The notes below the pieces were generated by a model, which ran no database searches, was not told the DNA's origin, and saw only the letters and a list, made by a program, of their open reading frames with translations. From assembly GCA_036005125.1 (NCBI GenBank), contig DASYQV010000122.1, forward strand, positions 1-9,392: a DNA stretch of 9,392 nt, read 5' to 3'. Of this stretch, positions 1-6,525 are shown in pieces. The position numbers were made by a program, and so were the translations under genes. This DNA comes from DASYQV01 sp036005125. GTDB lineage: Bacteria; Acidobacteriota; Vicinamibacteria; Vicinamibacterales; UBA2999. The stretch's first letter is position 1; each line of letters opens with the position of its first letter.

Positions 1-254
1 GGTGACATCGTGACGACAAACCCTGTGAGCACTCGCTGGTACACGCGTGTCACTCGGAGCCGGTACTGCACGGCCATCGTCTGGGCGAGGCTCGCGACGC
101 TCACGCGGGCGGCCGTCGGCGCCTCGTCGTTCAGCACGACAATGAACTGATTGGGAATGGCGTTTTCCGGGGTGATGATGTCGGCCTGCTGTGCGAACGC
201 AACGCCCTCGACGAGGAACGTTGCCACGACAGCGATGCGCAGCCAGGTTTTCAT
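1..254 (-). CDS. Exported subtilisin-like (S8) protease, N-terminal part only (signal peptide and I9-type pro-region)
   Basis: Seen: an open frame of 84 codons from an ATG at 254 running off the left edge. Residues 1-21 form a signal peptide (MKTWLR, a hydrophobic stretch, then AFA before QQ). Residues 34-84 read IPNQFIVVLNDE, then a helical segment, then LRVTRVYQRVLTGFVVTMS. Known: this is the pattern of the peptidase inhibitor I9 pro-domain that precedes the catalytic domain in secreted subtilases, where it acts as folding chaperone and inhibitor. Inferred: the missing downstream part should carry the Asp-His-Ser catalytic domain; no catalytic residue is visible here. The start is well supported by an AGGAGG just upstream. 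The gene is cut by the window edge, so intactness cannot be judged. A non-protease protein carrying an I9 domain is possible but less likely. Confidence 0.8.
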   Translation of the reverse strand, partial: MKTWLRIAVVATFLVEGVAFAQQADIITPENAIPNQFIVVLNDEAPTAARVSVASLAQTMAVQYRLRVTRVYQRVLTGFVVTMS

Positions 255-257
255 ACT

Positions 258-264
258 CCCTCCT
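258..264 (-). promoter_or_regulatory. Strong ribosome binding site for the S8 protease gene
   Basis: On the minus strand AGGAGGG is followed by AGT and the ATG at 254. It is a full Shine-Dalgarno match, the best in the window, and fixes the start of the protease gene. Spacing is rather short (about 4 nt after AGGAGG). Confidence 0.75.
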
Positions 265-632
265 GAGTGAACTCGGCGGTTATTCCTGAACGGGCGTGAA
301 GATGCGGCGCGATAAAAGCACGAGTGATGCCGCCGCGGCCAAGTCTATCGGTTCCCCACCGAGCGCTCACGACGGTGCAACAACGTCCAGAAGGAACGTG
401 TGAAAGAGGACGAACTCAGTGTGCAACCGTCAGGACTAATGTCCCAGGCGCACCAACGTTCCATGTCAATCATCAACTGACCCACGCAGCGCCACGCGAA
501 CGATGTCGGATGAGTCATGAGTTGTCGGTACTCATTCAACGTGCGCCAGCGCGAAAGGTGACAAGGTGCCGGCGCCGAGGACCGCTCGGCAGGGAGGCCG
601 AGTGCCTTTCGCACGCAAACGCCGCTCTGGCC

Positions 633-638
633 TATACT
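633..638 (+). promoter_or_regulatory. Possible -10 element of the RnfD-like gene
   Basis: TATACT lies 13 bases before the GTG at 652. No convincing -35 hexamer is found 16-18 bp upstream. If used, transcription would begin about 7 bases downstream and the mRNA would have almost no leader, which fits the absence of a Shine-Dalgarno sequence before this gene. Low certainty. Confidence 0.3.
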
Positions 639-651
639 GAGACCTCTCGAC

Positions 652-2301
652 GTGCCCATGACCATAGAAACCACCGCGCGAACCGACACGGCCGGGACGC
701 AGTCCACAAGCGATCGGCGGCCCGAACCGGCGAAGCAGCCCGTCGCGATGCGCCTGTCGCCTGAACGCGCGCTCAGACTCCCGTTGGCTTTCGTGCTCGG
801 CCTTCTCGCGCTCGGGCTGCTGCCTGCCGTCCGGCAGAACGCCGCGGTGTTGTGGTCGTTTCTGGGCGCGGCGGCAGCGCTGGTTGTCTGGAGTGCGGTT
901 CTCTTCGTGTCCGCCCGGCGCGTGGGACGCACCCTCACGCTGGCCATCGACCTTCGAAGGCAGCACTATCTCCAGGCGTGCGCCCAGGGATCGGTGCTTT
1001 TGTATTGGGGTTGGTACTGGCGTCCGGTGTACGAGTCGGCTCATCTCATTGCGGCGCAGCTGCTCTTCGCATATGCGTTCGATATGCTCCTCAGCTGGTG
1101 GCGGCGAGACGCGTACACGCTGGGTTTCGGGCCTTTCCCGGTCATTTTCAGCATCAACCTGTTCCTCTGGTTCAGGCCGGAGTGGTTTTACCTGCAGTTC
1201 CTGATGGTGGCGCTCGGATTTGCCGCCAAGGAGCTCATTCGCTGGGAGAAGGACGGACGCCGCGCGCACATCTTCAATCCGTCGTCGTTTCCGCTGGCGG
1301 TCTTCTCGCTCGGCCTGATTCTCACGGGCACGAGCGACATCACCTGGGGCCAGGACATCGCGATCACCCAGTTCTATCCGCCACACATGTACTTGATGCT
1401 GTTCCTCATCGGCCTGCCGGGACAGTTTTTCTTCGGCGTGACGTCGATGACGATGTCAGCGGTGGTGACCACGTATCTGTTCGGACTGATCTATTACGCG
1501 ACGAACGGCGTCTACTTCTTCTACGATTCGTACATCCCCATCGCGGTCTTTCTGGGGATGCACCTGCTGTTCACGGATCCGTCCACGTCGCCACGAACCG
1601 AGCTGGGCCGTGTGATCTTCGGCATGCTCTACGGGTTGAGCACGGTTGTGTTGTACCAGCTGCTCCTGGCGGCCGGCATTCCCGCGTTCTATGACAAGCT
1701 TCTGCAGGTGCCGATCCTCAACCTCTCGATAAAGCTCATCGACCGCGTGGCGCGGTCGAAGCCGCTGCGAGCGCTCGATCCCGCTGCGCTCGGTCGATCG
1801 CTGGCACCTCGCCAGCGCAATCTGGCGTACATGTCACTCTGGGCCCTGGTGTTCGTCATCATGAGCGCGGTGCAAGGCGTGGGCGACGCCCATCCTGGCC
1901 AGTGGGTCCCGTTCTGGCAGGAGGCCTGTCAGAAGGAACGACCGAATGCGTGCCGCTATCTTGCGGACATGGAGGCGCGCTACTGCAACCGCGGATCGGG
2001 CTGGGCGTGCAATGAGCTGGGGATCCTTCAGGCGCGGCGTGAGCGCGATTACGTGAGCGCGTTGGAGTCGATGCAGCACGGGTGCCAGCTCGGATTTGTG
2101 CCGGCGTGCAACAACGCCAATAGAAGTACCGGTACAGGTGCGTTTCAGGCCGGGCCGCCGACGCTCGACGACTACCCGATCATTTTGAGGGGTAGCAAGA
2201 GCCCGATCACCGAACGGACGCCAGCGGCGTTGCTCGCCCTCGCGTGCCGCCAGGGCTGGTCCGACACCTGTGAACGCAGCAAGACCGCAGGGGCCGAGTG
2301 A
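652..2301 (+). CDS. Stand-alone NqrB/RnfD-like membrane protein with C-terminal Sel1-like cysteine-paired domain
   Basis: Seen: 549 residues. Residues 43-335 hold about eight to ten hydrophobic segments, with HIFNPSSF at 206-213 and FTDPSTSPRTELGR at 307-320; one more hydrophobic segment lies at 390-408. These two motifs are those of the NQR2/RnfD/RnfE family (quinone- and flavin-binding membrane subunits of Na+-NQR and Rnf complexes). The tail (415-549) has four cysteine pairs, 426/434, 445/453, 478/486 and 532/540, each exactly eight residues apart, as in disulfide-bridged Sel1-like repeats, so it is probably periplasmic. Odd: no other Rnf/Nqr subunit is nearby, and the S-G-A-T stretch that carries covalent FMN in true RnfD/NqrB is not seen between the two motifs. 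Length exceeds RnfD (~330-350) because of the tail. Start: GTG 652; ATG 658 is an alternative, neither with a clear ribosome binding site. Function in electron transfer is inferred and may not hold. Confidence 0.8.
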   Translation: MPMTIETTARTDTAGTQSTSDRRPEPAKQPVAMRLSPERALRLPLAFVLGLLALGLLPAVRQNAAVLWSFLGAAAALVVWSAVLFVSARRVGRTLTLAIDLRRQHYLQACAQGSVLLYWGWYWRPVYESAHLIAAQLLFAYAFDMLLSWWRRDAYTLGFGPFPVIFSINLFLWFRPEWFYLQFLMVALGFAAKELIRWEKDGRRAHIFNPSSFPLAVFSLGLILTGTSDITWGQDIAITQFYPPHMYLMLFLIGLPGQFFFGVTSMTMSAVVTTYLFGLIYYATNGVYFFYDSYIPIAVFLGMHLLFTDPSTSPRTELGRVIFGMLYGLSTVVLYQLLLAAGIPAFYDKLLQVPILNLSIKLIDRVARSKPLRALDPAALGRSLAPRQRNLAYMSLWALVFVIMSAVQGVGDAHPGQWVPFWQEACQKERPNACRYLADMEARYCNRGSGWACNELGILQARRERDYVSALESMQHGCQLGFVPACNNANRSTGTGAFQAGPPTLDDYPIILRGSKSPITERTPAALLALACRQGWSDTCERSKTAGAE

Positions 2302-2316
2302 CGAAGAAGCGCTCGA

Positions 2317-2329
2317 GAGGATCGTCCTC
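2317..2329. terminator. Weak hairpin between convergent genes
   Basis: GAGGA at 2317-2321 pairs with TCCTC at 2325-2329 around a TCG loop, in the 37-bp gap between the stop of the RnfD-like gene and the end of the glycosyltransferase remnant. No T-run follows on either strand, so a terminator role is only suggested by position. Confidence 0.22.
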
Positions 2330-2338
2330 GGTTCGGCG

Positions 2339-3558
2339 TCACGATTCCACAACCCGCAGCCTCTGCTGCGTCGTGAACGTAACGATGGCATCGGCCGCGC
2401 GCGTGACACCGCCGGCGTTCTGGAACGACTCCCGTATCTCGCCGGCTTGCCTGGCGAACCGGTCCTCTGCGAGCAGCCGGCGCACCGACGCGCGAAGCGT
2501 CTCCGCGGTGACCTCCTCCTTCGCCAGATACAGACCTGCCCCCAGCTCTTCGACCCTTCGTCCGACGATGGCTTGTTCGCCCATCTGAGGGACGACCACG
2601 ACCGGCACGCCGTAGTACAGACTCTCGCTGACGCTGTTCATCCCGCCATGGGTGACGAATGCGCTGGCGCGCTGGAGCACCTCCAGTTACGGCACGTACG
2701 CCTGCACGATGAAGTTCGCCGGCGGCGAGCCAAGGCTGCGTGCCGGGGCGTTCGCGCCAACCGACATGATCACCTGGAAATCCTCGTCCCGGAATGCGTC
2801 GAAACACCTCCGATAGAACGTGGCGTCCGTGTTGAAGAGCGTTCCGAGCGAAATATAGACGACAACGGAATGCCGCACGCGCTCCCAGGGAAAACCAACG
2901 GTCTCGACCCGCGGCGCCATGGAAGGGCCGACGAACTGGAAGCATTCGTCGAACGTCTCGGCGCACGGCCGAAAATGACGCGAGGTGTAGACGATGTTCA
3001 AATCCGAACGGCCGAAGACCGATTCCATCGCGCCCGTGCCCTTGACGCCGTACCGGCGACGCAGCTGACGCCGAAGCACGAGCGCCTTGACCAGGTGCCG
3101 CATTTTGGAGGCGAGCCGGCTCACGCTCGTGGGTCGCACGCCGTGCGCGAGGGCAAAGGCGAACACGTGTCGATTGATCGCGAAGGTGCTGACCGATGTC
3201 ACCACCGGCACCCCAAGGACTTCCCCGATCCATTGGCCCCAGGGCGCGACCGAATCGGTGATGAGGTAATCAGGCCGCTCGGCGCGGATGGCGTCCAGTT
3301 CCCGATCGAGCACGTCCGGCGTCGTGCGCATCAGCAGCCAGGCGAACTCGTCCGTCCGTTCGGGAAGCGCCCGCATGTCGGCCAGAAATGCGTTTCGATA
3401 CGCACGGTACCCCGTGCGGGTCTGTTCGATGGGCGCGGCGAATGCGCCGTGGAGTAGTAGACGATTTCATCGCCCCGGTCCACGAGCTCCCGCACCAGGG
3501 GCAGCGTGGGATTGACGTGGCCATGCAGCGGAAGACTTAAAAACACTGCCTTCGACAT
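2339..3558 (-). pseudogene. Macrolide-type (MGT) UDP-glycosyltransferase, broken by a frameshift and an internal stop
   Basis: Three pieces together rebuild a ~406-residue GT-B glycosyltransferase, the usual family length. Piece 1 (ATG 3558) reads MSKAVFLSLPLHGHVNPTLP, with the HGHVNP motif whose His is the usual catalytic base, and runs in frame to about 3449. The frame then shifts by one base near 3441-3449, after YYST, to one continuing FAAPIEQTRTGYRAYRNAFL and the rest of the acceptor-binding half. Piece 2 ends with FIVQAYVP followed by TAA at 2687-2689. Piece 3 continues in the same frame with LEVLQRASAFVTHGGMNS and the donor-sugar site VPQMGEQ. Family members read VPQLEVL here, so the TAA stands where Gln (CAA) is expected. 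Two independent lesions argue for real decay rather than one sequencing error. The enzyme would have glycosylated a small lipophilic acceptor; substrate unknown. The upstream neighbour on the other strand is a repeat-bearing gene starting only 30 bp away. Confidence 0.88.
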
Positions 3559-3588
3559 CGGAGCACCGGAGTGCGTTAGGCTGTATTC

Positions 3589-4893
3589 ATGGCCATCGCG
3601 ACCGAAGCACCAAAGAGAAAACTCGGCGTCCTTCGCGCTCTCTGCGTTGAAATCCGTCTCCGCGCGCTCCGCTTGCTCGGACGCGCATCCTCCGTAGAGG
3701 CCGACGAGATCGCCGAGACGATTGTAAACGCCGAGCCCGCAAAGCACGCGGAGGGTCTTTCAAGAAAAGCAATCCGGACACGAGCAATCCCCTGGTATCT
3801 GTGGTGCTCCGCGCTTGCCGTCACATCAGCTTACATCGGCGGCTACTGGGACATCTCGTGGCACAGGTCGATCGGCCGCGATACGTTCTGGTCGCCACCC
3901 CACATGGCGATATACGCGTGCGGGATGCTGGCCGGGATATCGTCGGCGTATCTTATTCTGACCACGACCTTCGGCAGGAACGCCTCGCTCGCTGACGTCG
4001 GGGTGCGCATGTGGGGGTTCACCGGCCCGCTCGGCGCATTCATCTGCGCGTGGGGCGGCCTCGCCATGCTGGTGTCGGCGCCCTTCGACAACTGGTGGCA
4101 CAACGCGTACGGGCTCGACGTGCGCATCATCAGCCCGCCCCATATGGTGCTCGCGGCAGGGTTCTTCGGCATCGAGCTCGGCGCCGTGATGCTGCTCCTG
4201 GCGTTCATGAACCGCGCCGCCGACGCGCAGCGGGCCGCCCTCCAGCGTCTGTTCCTCTATGTGAGCGGCACTGTCATCTGCGAGTCGCTGCTCCTCAAGC
4301 TCGAGTTCATCAACCGTTCCGAGATGCACACGGCTGCCTTCTACATTGCCGTCATGATCGGGACGCCTGCCATCCTGGTGGCCAATGCGGTGGCCTCGCA
4401 ACGGCGCTGGGCGTGCACGATCATGACATCGGTGTACACGGCGTTTGCCGCGGGGTTCCTGTGGCTTCTTCCGCTGTTTCCCGCGGAGCCGAAGCTCGGG
4501 CCGGTCTACCGCGTCGTGACGCACTTCATCCCGTGGGAATTTCCGCTGCTCGTCATTGTTCCCGCATTCGTCGTCGATCTGGTGCTGGAACGGACGACGC
4601 GGTGGCGACCGTTGCTGCGCGCACCACTCGTCGGCCTCGTGTTCCTGTCGACCTTCGTAGCCGTGCAGTGGCCGTTTGCCAACTTCCTGATGACGTCGCG
4701 CGCTCGAAACTGGTTCTTCGGCGCCGCCTACATGGACTTCAGCACGCCGGGCTTCTCGCTGTATGCGCGGTCCGAGTTCCGTCCGCCGGACGCCGTGCTC
4801 GTACGCGGGATGCTCATCGCGGCGATCATCAGCTGTCTCATGATGTGGATTGGACTGCATGCCGGCCGCGCCATGCAGCGCGTGAAGCGGTGA
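3589..4893 (+). CDS. Polytopic membrane protein of unknown function with a duplicated His/Asp motif; repeat-encoded N-terminus
   Basis: Not a family I can name. Seen: 434 residues, about nine or ten hydrophobic segments from residue 69 on. Two stretches match each other: D88-x2-W91-H92-x3-G96-x-D98-x3-SPPHM (102-106) and D167-x2-W170-H171-x3-G175-x-D177-x4-SPPHM (182-186), each at a membrane edge, pointing to an internal duplication that places four histidines and four aspartates in matching sites. H247 and H312 are further candidates. Inferred: a metal- or heme-binding or transport role together with the next gene, 92 bp downstream. Odd: residues 1-60 come from palindromic repeat 1 and look unlike the rest; the native protein probably began near residue 66. 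No ATG, GTG or TTG lies in frame just before that point, and a clear ribosome binding site is lacking before 3589, so the true start is uncertain, but ATG 3589 is the best available. Confidence 0.75.
   Translation: MAIATEAPKRKLGVLRALCVEIRLRALRLLGRASSVEADEIAETIVNAEPAKHAEGLSRKAIRTRAIPWYLWCSALAVTSAYIGGYWDISWHRSIGRDTFWSPPHMAIYACGMLAGISSAYLILTTTFGRNASLADVGVRMWGFTGPLGAFICAWGGLAMLVSAPFDNWWHNAYGLDVRIISPPHMVLAAGFFGIELGAVMLLLAFMNRAADAQRAALQRLFLYVSGTVICESLLLKLEFINRSEMHTAAFYIAVMIGTPAILVANAVASQRRWACTIMTSVYTAFAAGFLWLLPLFPAEPKLGPVYRVVTHFIPWEFPLLVIVPAFVVDLVLERTTRWRPLLRAPLVGLVFLSTFVAVQWPFANFLMTSRARNWFFGAAYMDFSTPGFSLYARSEFRPPDAVLVRGMLIAAIISCLMMWIGLHAGRAMQRVKR
3615..3761. repeat. Palindromic repeat element, copy 1
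   Basis: Two arms, 3615-3652 and 3724-3761, are imperfect reverse complements. The reverse of the left arm has a 27-nt core of the form AACGCnGAGnnCGC then nAAGnACGCnGAG, matched by the right arm at about 21 of 27 positions. The arms flank about 70 bp. The left-arm region 3640-3669 recurs almost exactly at 7674-7702 (one base missing), so this is a dispersed element, not a chance hairpin. It lies inside the frame of the gene starting at 3589, where the right arm is read as NAEPAKHAEG. It resembles the repeat families of many environmental genomes that spell NAExAxxAE. Confidence 0.75.
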
Positions 4894-4958
4894 ACCAGTC
4901 ACGGGGCTCCGCGCTTGACATTTCAGCGGAGCCCGCAACTGGTTGCCAGTATCTTTTT

Positions 4959-4980
4959 GGCGCGCTTCGCGCGCCGAGGA
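4959..4980 (+). promoter_or_regulatory. Perfect hairpin abutting the ribosome binding site of the His-rich gene
   Basis: GGCGCGC (4959-4965) and GCGCGCC (4969-4975) form a perfect 7-bp GC stem with a TTC loop, preceded by a T-run (ATCTTTTT). GAGGA (4976-4980) follows directly, five bases before the ATG at 4986. The stem could stabilise the 5' end of the message or modulate ribosome access. It could also be chance in GC-rich DNA. Confidence 0.45.
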
Positions 4981-4985
4981 CCGCT

Positions 4986-6491
4986 ATGCGGATCCGGCGC
5001 AACGGGTACAACATTCACGTTCCAAGCCGCATAGCGGTCCGACGCGGGCTCCGGACGGCCTTCGCGCTGCTCGTCGCGCTGATCGCCGCGCCTGGCGTCG
5101 CAGGCGCGCACGTCGGCAGTCCGGATGTCTTTCTCGACGGCACCGCAGGACCGTATCGACTCTTTGTCACGGTACGGCCGCCGCATGCCATACCTGGCGT
5201 GGCCGAGGTGGAAATCCTCACAACAGCGCCAGACGTGGGCGAAGTGCGCATCGTGCCGCTGCCGTTGACCGGACCTGGCGCCCAGTTCGCACCGGCCCCG
5301 GATCGCGCCGAGCGCTCGCGGGCCGATCCCAGGTTGTTCACCGGACGTCTCTGGATGATGACGGCCGGCGCCTGGCAGGTGCGCATCACCGTCGATGGCG
5401 ATCGAGGAATGGGCCGTCTCTCCGTGCCGGTGCCGACAATGCCGCAAGCGACCCTCCAGATGGACCCGGCGCTTCGCGGTCTGCTCTTCGCGTTCATGCT
5501 GCTGCTGTGCGGCGGGTTCATCACCATCGTGTCAACGGTGGCGCGCGAGGCGACGCTTGGCCCGGGCGAAATCCCAGGACCGCGGGCCCGCCGGCGCGGG
5601 CGGATCGTCGGCGTCGTCGCGACATGTCTCGTGATTGCGGTAGTCTTCCTCGGCAACGGCTGGTGGACGGTCGAAGCCTCGAGATACGCGCGCTACGTCT
5701 ATAAGCCGCTCGAGACGACGGCAACGGTGACGAGCACGGGAGCGCTGCGACTCACGCTGAGCGACCCTGGATGGATCAGGTTGCGACGCCTCGACGACTT
5801 CGTGGCCGATCACGGCCACCTCATGCACCTGTTCATCGTCTCGCCCGCTCTCGACCGCCTCTGGCACCTGCACCCCGAGGAGACTGACACGGGTACTTTC
5901 GAGCAGCGGCTGCCCGACATACAGCCGGGACGGTACGAGCTGTTCGCGGATCTCGTGCACGCGAGCGGAATCTCGGAGACCGCGACAGGCGCGCTCACAA
6001 TCCCGCCGATTGCTGCCGCGCCGCTGTCAGGCGATGACAGCGCCTACGCGGACACCGGCGCCGTGCTCTCCGATGGAGGTCGCATCGTGTGGGTGCGCGA
6101 TGAACAGCCGCTCTCGCCAAAGCGGCTTGCCCTGTTTACGTTCCGTGTGGAGGATGCGAGCGGAAAGCCGGCGGACGATCTCGAGCTGTACATGGGCATG
6201 CCGGGACACGCCGTCTTCGTACGACGCGACCGGGCGGTGTTTGCGCACGTGCACCCGTCGGGATCGGCGCCAATGGCGGCAATCGACATCGGGCAACGGG
6301 CTCTCGAAGGCGACGCCGGACGCTCCGCCGACATGCAGCAGCACTCGTCGCACGGCGCCAGCCTTCCGGCGACGGTGACGTTCCCGTTCGGCTTCCCCGA
6401 GCCGGGAGATTACCGAATCTTTGTTCAGGTCAAACGCGCCGGCCGCATCGAGACCGCCGCCTTCGATGCCCACGTGGCGCCCGCGTCATGA
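4986..6491 (+). CDS. Exported, membrane-anchored His/Met-rich protein with YtkA/CopC-like beta domains; putative metal binding
   Basis: Seen: 501 residues. A signal sequence (1-41) ends in AGA, and H42 would be the first mature residue. Residues 42-150 look like a beta-sandwich (HVGSPDVFLDGTAGPYRLFV). Two membrane helices follow at about 161-183 and 206-224. Two periplasmic domains then follow: 240-340 with DHGHLMH (275-281) and HLHP (294-297), and 350-501 with MGMPGH (403-408), HVHPSG (421-426) and M450, H453, H456. The two domains resemble each other, for example PGRYELFADLVHASG against PGDYRIFVQVKRAG. Known: CopC and related proteins bind copper through an N-terminal His and beta-sandwich His/Met residues. 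Inferred: periplasmic metal (copper) sensing, buffering or assembly with the upstream membrane protein, likely co-transcribed. Start ATG 4986 has GAGGA at 4976-4980 and gives the signal peptide; the frame is open far upstream but overlaps the previous gene. Confidence 0.8.
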   Translation: MRIRRNGYNIHVPSRIAVRRGLRTAFALLVALIAAPGVAGAHVGSPDVFLDGTAGPYRLFVTVRPPHAIPGVAEVEILTTAPDVGEVRIVPLPLTGPGAQFAPAPDRAERSRADPRLFTGRLWMMTAGAWQVRITVDGDRGMGRLSVPVPTMPQATLQMDPALRGLLFAFMLLLCGGFITIVSTVAREATLGPGEIPGPRARRRGRIVGVVATCLVIAVVFLGNGWWTVEASRYARYVYKPLETTATVTSTGALRLTLSDPGWIRLRRLDDFVADHGHLMHLFIVSPALDRLWHLHPEETDTGTFEQRLPDIQPGRYELFADLVHASGISETATGALTIPPIAAAPLSGDDSAYADTGAVLSDGGRIVWVRDEQPLSPKRLALFTFRVEDASGKPADDLELYMGMPGHAVFVRRDRAVFAHVHPSGSAPMAAIDIGQRALEGDAGRSADMQQHSSHGASLPATVTFPFGFPEPGDYRIFVQVKRAGRIETAAFDAHVAPAS

Positions 6492-6499
6492 CGGCAATC

Positions 6500-6518
6500 C
6501 TCGGCGGCATCCGGCGAG
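6500..6518. terminator. Hairpin between convergent gene ends
   Basis: An 8-bp stem with one G-G mismatch and a CAT loop (CTCGGCGG against CCGGCGAG) fills the middle of the 34-bp gap between two convergent stop codons. It could end transcription from both sides. There is no T-run on either strand, so it is not a classical intrinsic terminator. Confidence 0.35.
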
Positions 6519-6525
6519 TCGCGCT

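Larger units (their letters stand above)
255..651. other. Gene-free intergenic region between divergent genes
   Basis: These roughly 400 bases lie between the protease gene (minus) and the RnfD-like gene (plus) and should hold both promoters. Open frames crossing it on either strand do not resemble proteins and read as antisense or out-of-frame noise. The visible structure is a small inverted repeat, ATGAGT at 517-522 and ACTCAT at 530-535 with a 7-nt loop, preceded by another ATGAGT at 510-515, so the half-site appears three times in 26 bp. This could be an operator, but nothing identifies the binding protein. Confidence 0.4.

Noticed and set aside
345..947. 200-codon minus-strand frame across the left intergenic region
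   Set aside because: No family resemblance, and it overlaps the start of the RnfD-like gene antisense.
3436..3450. Programmed frameshift in the glycosyltransferase
   Set aside because: There is no slippery heptamer, and the gene has a second, unrelated lesion; decay is simpler.
2270..3457. 395-codon plus-strand frame opposite the glycosyltransferase
   Set aside because: Its sequence is charged and low in hydrophobic structure with no recognisable motif, while the minus strand carries clear GT-B motifs; it is an antisense shadow in GC-rich DNA.
4915..4920. Perfect TTGACA as a -35 box before the His-rich gene
   Set aside because: No -10-like hexamer is found 16-18 bp downstream (4937-4944 reads ACTGG), so I do not call a promoter.
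4011..4985. Long upstream extension of the His-rich protein frame
   Set aside because: It overlaps the membrane protein gene in another frame and reads as Arg/His-rich noise; the ATG at 4986 has a ribosome binding site and begins a signal peptide.
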